A stretch of DNA of 40,365 nt from a virus: IMG/VR virus record IMGVR_UViG_3300032053_000185, positions 1 through 40,365 of that record. The stretch is one strand, 5' to 3'. Positions within the stretch are counted from its first letter, which is position 1. Each line of letters begins with the position of its first letter. Position numbers and translations under genes: made by a program. The notes below the pieces were generated by a model. That model searched no databases and was not told the origin of the DNA. It saw nothing but the letters and a program-made list of their open reading frames with translations. Below, piece after piece: positions 23,727-33,561 of the stretch.

Positions 23727-24305
23727 GTTTTCCTCTTTGTGCTCGTAGAAGACTTCGGGGAACGCGTTTTGGTCCGCCGGGTCCGCTACGAAATCGAAAG
23801 TCACCAATCTGTAGTCGTCTCCAACTACATCATGGCCCTTGTCATTCGTACGCGTCGAGCCGTACCCACGCGAGCTAATTCCGACACGACCGCCCGCCTG
23901 AAGAATGGCCTTCAGATTCCGTCCACGCTCTGTGTCCAGAACCTCCGCCTCCCCAATAACCAGACCATCTTTGATCTGCAGATTGGTAAGCAGGTGAGAA
24001 ACACGCGCCAACTGCGTACGACCATCACTGGGATGATCTAGCTCGCCGTAGAGTTGACGGCCCTCCATCGCCTTATTCAGACGACGAATCTCGCGCTCCC
24101 ACAACTGCCCTGTGTAAACACGCTTGTTCTCTGTCGGAATATCGCAGCGGGCGAACTCACCACGAAGACGAACTTTCCCCTCACCCGCTTCCCCTTCAAC
24201 AAGTTGAAGAGAAACCGAACGCGAGTCCACAAGAAGGCGGTTAGGCGCCTTTGCGGGAGCCGGCGTGGAAGCCGGTGTTCGGTGCGGGTGAGTGTGGATT
24301 TCCAT
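22686..24305 (-). CDS. Prohead protease (gp21-like) fused to coiled-coil scaffold
   Basis: This 539-residue protein uses the ATG at 24305. Residues ~25-190 carry the gp21/herpes-type prohead protease: LRGEFARCDIPTENKRVY, LYGELDHPSDG with His91, GGRVGISSRGYGS with Ser144/Ser145, and LVTFDFVADPADQNAFPE with Asp171. From ~195 to ~500 it is long charged coiled coil (Glu/Lys/Arg/Ala heptads), as in scaffold core proteins such as T4 gp22. The last ~35 residues include GHYGELGVSLGELRRLSG. So one gene covers what T4 splits into genes 21 and 22. An internal start at 23726 probably yields the scaffold alone. The frame extends to 24443 upstream, but no convincing start lies there. Protease assignment is good; scaffold is inferred from coil content and position before the capsid gene. 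Confidence 0.82.
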   Translation of the reverse strand: MEIHTHPHRTPASTPAPAKAPNRLLVDSRSVSLQLVEGEAGEGKVRLRGEFARCDIPTENKRVYTGQLWEREIRRLNKAMEGRQLYGELDHPSDGRTQLARVSHLLTNLQIKDGLVIGEAEVLDTERGRNLKAILQAGGRVGISSRGYGSTRTNDKGHDVVGDDYRLVTFDFVADPADQNAFPEVFYEHKEENMDRDSDAEAEMAQKFARAIEDAKREERGHAEATLREEFARETLTRLGELRAQVVEQVRGELLSDPAVAGARTALDKIKDVLRPYVLPEDARTVTEQKDAEIAKLRSQLAENALHFKDLEEENAKLARCAKEAGYKFFIERHIAGDPDADLIRKLIGDVHNYKDSTDLKSKVESVRADLEKKRAKEEQLSEQLEAEKAVDHARKEKERSRAVKAERSLREENEKLRSALDKSLDANKQLMLNVYAESRLANHPKAAKIRPLIESANPQSRQDVDGILSQFREPARDAEDLEQVRSRVRAATRGGHGPTVMDEEQSPKSRSGTGHYGELGVSLGELRRLSGMGDNAKQ

Positions 24306-24515
24306 CTTTGCTTTTAGAGAGCGCAAACTCTCAATAAGATCGCCAGCGAAAGTTACTTCGGAATTTCGTATACTGCAACACCGACTTGTTCTTGTTCTTA
24401 ACTTTTCTGTCGATAATCCGAAACGGGCTCTTTTCGAAGCCAATTACTTCTCGTCGACCACTCGGATAAGCGGTGCGCCGAACTCTCGGCGCCTCGCTCA
24501 AATCCTCTTCACCAC
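24306..24515 (-). other. Gap between poly-Asp protein and protease genes
   Basis: This 210-base gap is one of the two longest on the minus strand. On the minus strand it contains GCGCCGA-gagt-TCGGCGC (24475-24492), a 7-bp hairpin without a T-tract. A TTGCAG / TAACTT pair 17 bases apart lies close to the protease gene and might be a weak promoter. I see no convincing gene. It could carry the start of a transcript for protease-scaffold and capsid. Confidence 0.35.
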
Positions 24516-25798
<1,283 letters not shown>

Positions 25799-25802
<4 letters not shown>

Positions 25803-26764
25803 CCTTCCTTGGTGCCCGTGTTCTCAACGAGGCTCCGAGACATCTTTCCGACGAAAAGTCCGGCTACCTCATAACGAGGAAGTTCGTTGGCCAAAACGTC
25901 GTAGATTTTTCCGAAATCGTCAACACCATTCAAAAGGCTATTCGCCTCCGAAAGTGCTTTTTTGATCCCTCGAAGGTCTGCAACGTAATCCTCCGAAAAG
26001 GACTCAAACATCTTTAGCGTCGCGTCTTTTTGCTCTGTTTTGAGAGCCGGAACCGCACCCTGAAACAGGGAAATGGCCTTCTCCGTCTCTGACAAAATAG
26101 AATCGACGCGCTCACCCAGATACTTCAAGTCTGAAGTAACCAACTCGCGATATCCGACCAACTCCGAGGAAGGAATACTCCCATCATAGAGACGTCGGAA
26201 CTTCTCTCCCCGAGCAGGATGCGACTCCTTCAGCGTTTGAAGTTCGTCTTTCACGGTCGACTGAATCTGACCAAGACGCTCGGCGTAAACCTTCTTCCAG
26301 CCCCGCTCACCCTTAACGAGGTTCGAAAATGCCTCGCTTATTTTCGCAGGGACCGGTGCAGGCACACGCTCTTTCACGAGCGGTAGAATGTTCTTCAGGT
26401 GATTATCGGCATTCGACTTCGACCCTGAAAGGAACGCGTCGACATACGCCTGCGCCTCTTTCATCACGAACTTGTCGAGCGTCTTAGGCGAATAGGCCGG
26501 CACCGAAATCGCTTCAGCAGAGATCGGAGCGATTTCGCCCTGGTCCGTCTTCTCGAACTTGACCCGGAACACCTGCTCATTCTCAGAAAGAACGATCGCG
26601 TATCCGGAGAAAGTTCCAAGCACCTGAACAGGGTCATTCGATCCGAAAAGTCGATCTCTCGACTTTTCAATCGACGCCTCTACCTGGACTCTCAGATGTT
26701 CGTAGCTCCCCGAAGTGAGCTTCCGAATTTCTTCGGTCGGAACAAAACTCGAAATGAGAGCCAT
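25799..26764 (-). CDS. Helical head-morphogenesis protein, unknown family
   Basis: This 321-residue protein lies directly after the portal gene and overlaps the next gene as ATGA. It has an N-terminal ~100-residue part with strands (VLGTFSGYAIVLSENEQVFR, VKFEKTDQGEIAPISAEAI), then mostly long amphipathic helices to the end (KTLDKFVMKEAQAYVDAFL, TVKDELQTLKESHPA, YVADLRGIKKALSEANSLL). By T4 gene order (20-67-68-21) it occupies the prohead core position, which fits a helical protein, but I see no family signature. It could equally be an internal head protein. Confidence 0.6.
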
Positions 26765-26811
26765 TTCTCAGAACCTACTTGTCTATTTCCAAACTGTCAA
26801 CGCTATAGACT

Positions 26812-28692
26812 TCATCTTCGTCGACCAGAAACCGCCTGATTCAACTCTCGAAGCATCGCTCCGAGTTCATGAAGTCTACCGGCTTGGAGCCGATCTCCTT
26901 TTAGAAGTTGATCGAGTTTCTCCTGAGCCCTCTTTTCGGACTCGCGATTTTGGCCCTCAAACAGCTGTTGCTCCCTGCCATAGAGTCGTCGCGGAGGAGT
27001 TGAGGGCTTCACAATAATCAGGGGTCCGCGAATCCGACTCTCTTGCGGTTTTGCAGTAGCCGCAGGAGCAGGCGCTGCCCCAGGTTGCGCCGGTTGACCT
27101 TCCTGACCCGGAGGTGCAGGCGGAAGAGACGCAGCCTGCATAGACTGAGCATCAATCTGTCCTGCGGTCTGTCCGGCAATACCAGCCTCCGCTACAGCCT
27201 TCCCAATAATGCTCTGCGCATTAGCCTGCGTGTACGCATCGCGCTCGGCGTCCTCATCGCGCTCTTTAAAGATGGTCTGAATCTCTTCATCGTTCATCCC
27301 GAAGACATTCGACATGATCCAATGCAGCGATACGAACTCCCGCATACGCGAAGCCAAGTCCGCTCGCGCATTCTTAACCTCCAACTGCGCCAGCTCAAAA
27401 ATGGCGGAGGGAACAGTGAGGTGAACGTTGTACTCGACAGCCTGGGGGTCGATGTTGAGCGCCGCCAAATGGACGCGCGCAATTTTCGACATACCGTTTC
27501 GAAGTTCGCGCTGGATGCGAAGAACAGTTCGAGCAAAACGAACGTCCTCACTCGATAGAATGGCGCGACTCGTACTCTCCGATTGAGCGAGATAGGCCTT
27601 CGGAATCTTGATAGCTGCGAACAGTTTGTCTCGGAAGTACTCGATGTCCTCCATGTGCTGCCAAGACGGAGCCCCGAGAACCTCAATTCGAGTCCCTTCT
27701 GCACCCTGCCGAACCGGAATGAAGAAGTCCTCGTCTTGCGACATCGGATCGAACTTCAAGTCCAGCTTGCCAGTGGTGGGGTTGACCCACTTCTTCTTCC
27801 GGTGTTGCTGACGAACTCTGTTGAGATAGGCCATCGCCTCGTTAGGAGGCAGGTCACCGATATCTACATAGAAGGCGTATCTCTCAGGTGCTCGCTGCAA
27901 GCGATAGATGAGAGCGGCGTCTTCAAGCAGCATAAGCCGCTTCCAAATCCACCGCGCAGGCTCCAGAACGGAGTACCCGTAGACAGACCGTCGATGCTTC
28001 CCTCGAAGACGAAAGTGCACCACTTCCCAGTCTTCGAGCGCTGAAATGCGGTCTCGGCCTCCTAGCCCTCCAGCTTGATCTGCACCACCCTGCCGCATTG
28101 CAGCGCGTGTAGACATGATTTGCTGAAACTCAGCCGGGCTGTAACCAAAGCGACCCTTGAAGTCTTGGACGAACCCATAGAGTTCCCCTCGCGGCCCTTC
28201 AATCCGCCGTACTGTTGGAGGAGCCAGGAAGTTGAGACCTCGTACACCTTCGTCGGTGACCAAGATCTCCTCGAAGTCGTTACCGTACTTGACTACGGTA
28301 CGCGCGATTTCCCAGATCTCTTCATCCAACCGCAACTGGCGATGAAAGAGGTCATTGAGGATCTGCTCGGTGGTCTCATCTTTAGACGTAACCCAAACAG
28401 AACGATGTTTCTGCGTCTCGGGCTGCGAAGCGTCATCCGCAAAGATATCAATCGCTGTGGCGACCTCAGGATAGTCATCCATCTCCTCGTAGTCGATGTA
28501 TCGACTAAGAAGATCATGTTCGAGTTTTAGGAAGTCCGAAAGGACATCATACCCGTAGGCCTGCAACAGATCGTAACCGGACGTCGGATAGCCAGAGGCG
28601 GTTGAGCCTTTGGCGATCTCCAGACCGACCTGTTCCTTGTCGCGCCTGAAATAACCACGAATTCGTCCAGCTACGTCCCCAAAAAATCCCAC
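26812..28692 (-). CDS. Portal protein (T4 gp20-like)
   Basis: This 626-residue protein starts at a GTG (28692) with AGGCAGG upstream. It carries portal marks: YEEMDDYPEVATAIDIFADD at about 68-87, VWVTSKDETTEQILNDLF, EEIWEIARTVVKYGNDFEEI, WEVVHFRLRGKHRRSVYGYS and RWIWKRLMLLEDAALIYRLQ. Also present are APERYAFYVDIGDLPPNEA, a KKKWVNPTTGKLDLKFDPMS stretch, FFIPVRQGAEGTRIEVLGAP and RDKLFAAIKIPKAYLAQSE. These are all of the gp20 type. The C-terminal ~100 residues are Ala/Pro/Gln-rich followed by a basic helix. It forms the dodecameric ring at the head vertex through which the terminase pumps DNA. Neighbours are the packaging genes upstream and prohead genes downstream. Confidence 0.95.
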   Translation of the reverse strand: MGFFGDVAGRIRGYFRRDKEQVGLEIAKGSTASGYPTSGYDLLQAYGYDVLSDFLKLEHDLLSRYIDYEEMDDYPEVATAIDIFADDASQPETQKHRSVWVTSKDETTEQILNDLFHRQLRLDEEIWEIARTVVKYGNDFEEILVTDEGVRGLNFLAPPTVRRIEGPRGELYGFVQDFKGRFGYSPAEFQQIMSTRAAMRQGGADQAGGLGGRDRISALEDWEVVHFRLRGKHRRSVYGYSVLEPARWIWKRLMLLEDAALIYRLQRAPERYAFYVDIGDLPPNEAMAYLNRVRQQHRKKKWVNPTTGKLDLKFDPMSQDEDFFIPVRQGAEGTRIEVLGAPSWQHMEDIEYFRDKLFAAIKIPKAYLAQSESTSRAILSSEDVRFARTVLRIQRELRNGMSKIARVHLAALNIDPQAVEYNVHLTVPSAIFELAQLEVKNARADLASRMREFVSLHWIMSNVFGMNDEEIQTIFKERDEDAERDAYTQANAQSIIGKAVAEAGIAGQTAGQIDAQSMQAASLPPAPPGQEGQPAQPGAAPAPAATAKPQESRIRGPLIIVKPSTPPRRLYGREQQLFEGQNRESEKRAQEKLDQLLKGDRLQAGRLHELGAMLRELNQAVSGRRR

Positions 28693-28709
28693 GGTGCCTG
28701 CCTATCAGA

Positions 28710-29051
28710 TTAGCCCCGAAGTTTCAGCTGCTCGATGAGAGCTTTGACGAAAACCTCGGGGGCCGCTGCCAGTTCGCTAGCCACCATGCCCGCTACCATT
28801 TGCGGCATGTCAGGCAAGTCCACATAATCCGCGGGACGTAGAGCCATAGCCTCCAGTTCATTTGCGATCTCGCGCGCCACAATGAACCCGATATCCCGGA
28901 TGATGGGGTCCAGGTCTAGCTGCTCGATCGCCTGCGACGCAAGCTCTTTAGTCACCCCAGAGGGGAGATTTAGTACGCGAGCGGTAGCGCTGAGCCCCTC
29001 TTCCTTAGGAGCTGGAAACACCCCACGCAGTCGTTCCAGCGGCGTGCTCAT
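28710..29051 (-). CDS. Small protein between terminase and portal, unknown function
   Basis: This 113-residue protein overlaps the previous gene as ATGA and ends 17 bases before the portal start. It contains LERLRGVFPAPKEEGLS, a helix LASQAIEQLDLDPIIRDIGF and a C-terminal helix VFVKALIEQLKLRG. The composition is ordinary for a small helical structural or assembly protein. I recognise no domain. Its coupling to the next small gene and to the portal suggests a packaging or head-assembly accessory role. Confidence 0.6.
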   Translation of the reverse strand: MSTPLERLRGVFPAPKEEGLSATARVLNLPSGVTKELASQAIEQLDLDPIIRDIGFIVAREIANELEAMALRPADYVDLPDMPQMVAGMVASELAAAPEVFVKALIEQLKLRG

Positions 29052-29395
29052 CCAATGCCGCCACTCATAAGTTCGCGAACGGCTCTTTGCGTCTCAGGTC
29101 CAATCGCCAGCTTCAACACCGCCTGCTTTGCCGCGCCTCGCCAAGTCGCGCCAATGTGCTTGCGACCCGTAGTGGGCTCCATCTGGCCAGCTCGGTACAC
29201 CGTGATACGAAACGTTGTGAAGGCGCGCATCTCTTCTGCTGATAGCGCGTCCATTTCCGGACTATCGACTGCCGATCTTAACAGATTATGCAGCTGCCCG
29301 TACACCGGATCGCTCATCAGCGCTTCGGATTGTCCAGGAATAGACACAGGTACTAGAGCCCGAAGGTCTTCCACTAGATCACGAAGATGCGCCAT
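29048..29395 (-). CDS. Small protein downstream of terminase, unknown function
   Basis: This 115-residue protein starts at an ATG with GGGAG about 8 bases upstream, just after the second GGTACC palindrome. It is helical with many Ala, Arg and Met (MAHLRDLVEDLRALVPV, then MDALSAEEMRAFTTFRITVY and a C-terminal RAVRELMSGGIG). It contains a short basic segment (TTGRKHIGATWRGAAKQAV). It overlaps the following gene as ATGA. It lies between the large terminase and portal genes. The function is unknown. Confidence 0.6.
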   Translation of the reverse strand: MAHLRDLVEDLRALVPVSIPGQSEALMSDPVYGQLHNLLRSAVDSPEMDALSAEEMRAFTTFRITVYRAGQMEPTTGRKHIGATWRGAAKQAVLKLAIGPETQRAVRELMSGGIG

Positions 29396-29414
29396 GGCAG
29401 AGTCTCCCTAATTT

Positions 29415-29430
29415 GGTACCGCACGGTACC
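29415..29430 (-). promoter_or_regulatory. Intergenic palindrome GGTACCG-CA-CGGTACC (copy 2)
   Basis: GGTACCGCACGGTACC is a perfect 7+2+7 inverted repeat between the terminase stop (29432) and the next gene's Shine-Dalgarno. It shares 15 bases with the element at 8346-8360. As RNA it could form a 6-bp stem with a GUGC loop. Confidence 0.5.
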
Positions 29431-29431
29431 C

Positions 29432-32400
29432 TTATGGACGCCAGGGTCCATTCCAATCATCGCTTGTACCAGACCCGAGCAAAAAGGCAGGCAGCAAACT
29501 AGAGTTCCCGGCAGCTTCCAGATTCCCAGCCATTCCTGCCTGCCGCTGTTCTTCCATCCAGGCGTCGCCAGAGTACGGCATGCTTTTCAGGATAGGAAGC
29601 GGCTCCGACAGCTTTTGCTGGGACAAAGAGTGCAGAATGGCCGCCATAGCGTCGGATACGTCTTTCGATCCGTTCGAAGGGTGGTCAATTTTCCTCTTGT
29701 TACCGGACAAGTCCTCCTGCAAAAACGTCAGCTCATCAATCAACGGTTGGTAGTGGTACATCCGAACACGATCTTCGTACAACGCCATCTTCAACGTGTC
29801 GTAAGGCGCTGCTGTCGTGTCTACGGAAAGCAAACCCGACTGGTACCCACGCGAGGAAAACGTTTGAATCGAGTCAGCCGATTGAAACTGGTCCAGTGTC
29901 ACACTGGTGATCATGTAGCCGTGAGCGGTCAGGTCGTAGACCAGATGCCGAACTTCAGACAACAAGACTTCCCCGCCTATCGGAGGGACTACTCGAAGCG
30001 CCAAGTCGATGATGTAAATGGGAGCACGTTCGGCGAACTCACGGCCGTCATCCGTCCTACGACGAACATCTTTCCAGCCCGCCACATGGCCCATACAGAG
30101 CCCCAAGGCATCCTTCCGCAAACCAATGTCGATGTGAATGTGACGCGCGGCATGAGGGCTAATGATGGGGCGTAGTCGCTGGAACTCCACCCGACCCGGA
30201 GCCTTCTCCGTCTTCATCGCCACCATCTCATCCCAAAGAAAACGACCGCCCTTCGACATGTCGTAAACGAGGGTTGAAAAGGGGTGTTTGCGGGAAGGAT
30301 CTACAGCCTCTCTAATTTTCTCTCGACGCTGAATGAAGGGGTGAACGGCAACCGTTGCTACGCCCGCAATGTCACGAATGGCGCCTTCTAGGTCCACTTC
30401 AAAGTCGTGGCGAAAATCCTCCGGCACATCGATGACAGCAGAACCTTCAGGAATGTTGTCCCTGTAGTGCTCTCCCTCTTCATCCGTTAAGATCTTGGAC
30501 GCTGTTTCAGCGTTACCGCAAAGCACCCAAAAGCGCTTCGTCTTGAAGTAGTCCTCAGGCTTGACGTCCCAAAGAGCGTAGTCGCGAACGAACGTCGTCG
30601 GATCATTGACCGATTCATTGATTCGCTTGGCCGTGAAGTCGTCGTTGGTCTTCTTTGAGGAGACCACGAAGAGCATGCCCGGCAACTTACCCTGCCGTTC
30701 GAAACGGCTCTTCATACGACGCTTAATCGTGTTGTAGAGCGTCTCAGCTCGACTCTCCTCGCCTAGCACTGTCTTGCGCTTCGCTAGGAAGTTGGACTCG
30801 TCAATGATTCCAGCAATCGTGTTCAAGCCGAGCGCGCTAGTGTCGGTCGAAGCGCGAGGTGCCACCCAGACCGCCTTAGGGAATCGAAGCTCCTTCTTCG
30901 TAGGCTCAAACGGAAAGTGCTCCTGGAAGTAAGGACTGGCTTTGATTTTCGTAACGATGTTCTCGTAGACAACCTTCTGGGCCAACGCCTCGCTGACAGA
31001 GAAACAGACCAACGCGATGTTGGTGTCCTTCGCCAGACCGAAGCTGGCATGCGGATCCTTCATACAAGACAGCTCGTAGAGAATCCGACATAGCCCGATC
31101 GAAGCGAGGAAGGTGTTGTGGAGCACCATCCCGTTGCCAACAAAAGAGTGAGTCTCGTTCACTGACAGATCGTAAACGTCGGCCACTCCATAAGGTTCGA
31201 CGGAAGATACGTGCTCCCAAAGAAGATCGGATTGAGCCAACCAAGCGTGCTCGCCTTGATACAGCGTCTCCTCGCACAAGCGCTCGAACCGAGCACGACT
31301 GAAAAGTTGGCCCTCGGGACACCCAAATCGCGCCGTTAGACCAGAACCCTGGCTGCCTAGCTCGTGTCGAATCTCTTTAAGCTCGTCAAAACCGACAGGC
31401 ACTACATCCGTGTTCGTATTCGATTTGATCCCCGAGCACGCATCTCGTAGCGCCTCGCACGTCGCCTCTTTCCCTAGAACCGGCCCAACAACATCCAGGA
31501 AATGAAGCAGATTAGAGGCGCCGGTGACCGTTAACGACCAAGCCGCAAAGGAACGTTTTTCGCCGGAAGGCGTACGGTAGAATTTCGTCTTCGGGTACTT
31601 TCGAGCGTGGACGCCCAACCGAAGCAACATGAATCGAAGATCGTCAACCATACCCTCCGACGCTAGAGTGACTTCTGCTTTCGCCGGTGCACGTACGGAA
31701 AGAGATCCATCACAGGCCCAAAATCGATTGAGGAAGGCCGAGAGGTGTTCACGTCGTAACCCGTAAAATTCGGCCGGAACCCTTTTTTCCCGTGAGTGGT
31801 CATCCAAACCCCACCTACGAACGAAGGCCATAACCCCGCGCACATTAAGTGTCGTAGCCTTGCCAGCATTCTGACGAGCGGCAGGACGAGCATCGGGCGG
31901 TAGGCCGTTGCGAATCGACCCTACGGTACGAACAAGTCCCACGAACTCATCCAAAATACTGGGCGTCTCATTCGTAAACGTGATGCTGTGCGTGCAGCCG
32001 CCATCAGAGAGAAGATAGGCCGCCAGCTTTACTTCATCCTCCGACACATCACAGAACCGTTCCGGATCCGGAATAGATCTTGGTGTGGCTACAAGATCTC
32101 CTTCGCCAATCAAAGCGGCTTCAACCCAACCACGAGAAGTGAAAACCTTGTGGTCGGTGCTGAGTATGAGGTGCTGGCCTCCGGCAAGAATCAGCCGAAC
32201 GCAGGACTTTCTACCTGAAGGAAAAGCCTTTGCGGCTTTGCTTAGGATCTTACCTTTCGCGTCCATGGAAGGGACGCAGAACTCACCAGCTTCTGCAACT
32301 GTTCTCCGTCTGCCCGAAGACAGATCGAATACCTCAGTTGTACTATGCACACATTTACCCCAACCGATCGACCCCGTAAAAATCGCCTCAACGTAGTAGC

Positions 32401-32713
32401 CGCCTTCAAACAGTTCGACGAGATCTTCCTTCAGCTTCGGATAGACACCGTCGCAGGTAGCACCCAAGTAATAGGGGTCCTTGATGAAGGTCATGATGTC
32501 AACGGGAGGGGTGTTGTACTCCGCGTTTCCGAGGACATCGATGAGCCGCCGCTCTTGTGCCTGCGGCGCCTTCTGTTGCATCTCCTTGAGAACGATCTCA
32601 AGAGTCGCGCGTTCGGCCGGCGTAAGATGCTCCATCTCCTTGCGGAGCAAGTCCTCCACCTCTTCCGGAGTCCGCTCGCTTCGCGCGCGTCCATTTTTAA
32701 GAAGGATCGGCAT
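29432..32713 (-). CDS. Large terminase subunit (gp17-like) containing an intein
   Basis: This 1093-codon gene encodes the packaging motor ATPase-nuclease, with a 413-residue intein at 121-533; the spliced product would be 680 residues. Extein marks are an N-terminal IKDPYYLGATCDGVYPKL segment, the Walker A GSIGWGK-T formed by residues 114-120 plus Thr534, and Walker B IAGIIDESN at about 633-641. A VAPRASTDTSALGLNTIAG segment precedes Walker B, and an RNase H-like nuclease part has HIHIDIGLRKDALG near 860. It overlaps the small-subunit candidate as TGATG. The C-terminus is short and Gly/Ser-rich. The protein docks on the portal, hydrolyses ATP to pump DNA, and cuts concatemers. Activity depends on splicing because the P-loop is interrupted. 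Confidence 0.93.
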   Translation of the reverse strand: MPILLKNGRARSERTPEEVEDLLRKEMEHLTPAERATLEIVLKEMQQKAPQAQERRLIDVLGNAEYNTPPVDIMTFIKDPYYLGATCDGVYPKLKEDLVELFEGGYYVEAIFTGSIGWGKCVHSTTEVFDLSSGRRRTVAEAGEFCVPSMDAKGKILSKAAKAFPSGRKSCVRLILAGGQHLILSTDHKVFTSRGWVEAALIGEGDLVATPRSIPDPERFCDVSEDEVKLAAYLLSDGGCTHSITFTNETPSILDEFVGLVRTVGSIRNGLPPDARPAARQNAGKATTLNVRGVMAFVRRWGLDDHSREKRVPAEFYGLRREHLSAFLNRFWACDGSLSVRAPAKAEVTLASEGMVDDLRFMLLRLGVHARKYPKTKFYRTPSGEKRSFAAWSLTVTGASNLLHFLDVVGPVLGKEATCEALRDACSGIKSNTNTDVVPVGFDELKEIRHELGSQGSGLTARFGCPEGQLFSRARFERLCEETLYQGEHAWLAQSDLLWEHVSSVEPYGVADVYDLSVNETHSFVGNGMVLHNTFLASIGLCRILYELSCMKDPHASFGLAKDTNIALVCFSVSEALAQKVVYENIVTKIKASPYFQEHFPFEPTKKELRFPKAVWVAPRASTDTSALGLNTIAGIIDESNFLAKRKTVLGEESRAETLYNTIKRRMKSRFERQGKLPGMLFVVSSKKTNDDFTAKRINESVNDPTTFVRDYALWDVKPEDYFKTKRFWVLCGNAETASKILTDEEGEHYRDNIPEGSAVIDVPEDFRHDFEVDLEGAIRDIAGVATVAVHPFIQRREKIREAVDPSRKHPFSTLVYDMSKGGRFLWDEMVAMKTEKAPGRVEFQRLRPIISPHAARHIHIDIGLRKDALGLCMGHVAGWKDVRRRTDDGREFAERAPIYIIDLALRVVPPIGGEVLLSEVRHLVYDLTAHGYMITSVTLDQFQSADSIQTFSSRGYQSGLLSVDTTAAPYDTLKMALYEDRVRMYHYQPLIDELTFLQEDLSGNKRKIDHPSNGSKDVSDAMAAILHSLSQQKLSEPLPILKSMPYSGDAWMEEQRQAGMAGNLEAAGNSSLLPAFLLGSGTSDDWNGPWRP
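31115..32353 (-). mobile_element. LAGLIDADG-type intein in the terminase Walker A loop
   Basis: The intein is 413 residues, starting at Cys121 (CVHSTTEVFDL) and ending with His-Asn (GNGMVLHN), followed by Thr as the +1 residue. Splicing block B is GGQHLILSTDHKVFT with the T-x-x-H type pattern. Block F/G is VYDLSVNETHSFVGNGMVLHN (described in parts here). Between them are two LAGLIDADG-like helices, LAAYLLSDGG at about 230-239 and LSAFLNRFWACDG at about 324-336. This makes it a full intein with a homing endonuclease domain that appears intact by these motifs. Its removal restores GSIGWGKT. Splice borders are set by Cys1, HN and the restored P-loop. Confidence 0.93.
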
Positions 32714-33525
32714 CAGTCTTCTTCAGGCAAAGGAGCGATGGGCTCCGCTAGAGGGTCCAACTCGTCCTCTTCCGCCAACAAGTTCCCCTCGAAAGGCTCT
32801 TCGTCGAGCACCACCGTTTCAACAGGCTCCCCTTCCACGTCCATAACAGCCTGCGCTACCGGTTCCTGAACCAAGGCTCCAGCCGATTTGGACATGAGCC
32901 TCTCTACCAAGCTCAGGACTTTTTTACGCGACTGAGGATCGCTGAGCACGGTCTGCACTTCGGTTTTGTTGTACCGAAGAGCCACATCGGCCATCACACG
33001 AGCATCCACGTCCATATGACCTAGATGTCTCTTAGACAAGCCAAGATCCATCTTCAGATCAGCATAGGTAGACAAGATCTCTCTCGCGATACGGACCTCT
33101 TGTCCTGTCGTAGGAAGCAGTTTCTTGATGTTCTTCTCGTTTTGAACATCAATATCAATGCGGCGCATCTGCAGCTTGTAGAGCTTTTCTATTTCTCTCA
33201 GCTCGTCTAGCCCCTCCTCGACCTCTTTAGCGGCATCGACAAAAACAGGGGTCAGGCGCTTCTTCAGAAGTTCTGCAGGCGGGATGGTCCCACGGAAGTC
33301 CTGCAAGGACTGCATCAGACTTCCGCGTGTGAGATCGGTCGCCTCTTTTTTGACATCCTGAATGAAGCGAGCCACCTCAGAGAGGGGCCACCCCTCCAAG
33401 ATGCGCCCGTACACCTCATCAAAGCAGGTCAATTTCCGAATGCGCCCCTGCCCAGGCTCTCGGCTTTGAGGCCGCATGCGGTAGGATCTTTTTGCTTTGA
33501 CGCCAGGCATTCGTGTGGGCTCCAC
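32713..33525 (-). CDS. Putative small terminase subunit
   Basis: This 270-residue protein starts at a GTG (33525) with GAGGAG about 6 bases upstream. After a basic N-terminus (KAKRSYRMRPQSREPGQGR) comes a helical part that may recognise DNA (YGRILEGWPLSEVARFIQDV). A long helical middle with coiled-coil character follows (VDAAKEVEEGLDELREIEKL, YKLQMRRIDIDVQNEKNIKK). The acidic, Pro-rich tail (EPFEGNLLAEEDELDPLAEP) may contact the large subunit. It lies directly upstream of and overlaps the large terminase gene, the classical place for the small subunit. The assignment is mainly by position and general architecture. Confidence 0.6.
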   Translation of the reverse strand: MEPTRMPGVKAKRSYRMRPQSREPGQGRIRKLTCFDEVYGRILEGWPLSEVARFIQDVKKEATDLTRGSLMQSLQDFRGTIPPAELLKKRLTPVFVDAAKEVEEGLDELREIEKLYKLQMRRIDIDVQNEKNIKKLLPTTGQEVRIAREILSTYADLKMDLGLSKRHLGHMDVDARVMADVALRYNKTEVQTVLSDPQSRKKVLSLVERLMSKSAGALVQEPVAQAVMDVEGEPVETVVLDEEPFEGNLLAEEDELDPLAEPIAPLPEED

Positions 33526-33561
33526 AGGGATCTCCTCAACTCCCCGTATTCTAGGCTAAAA

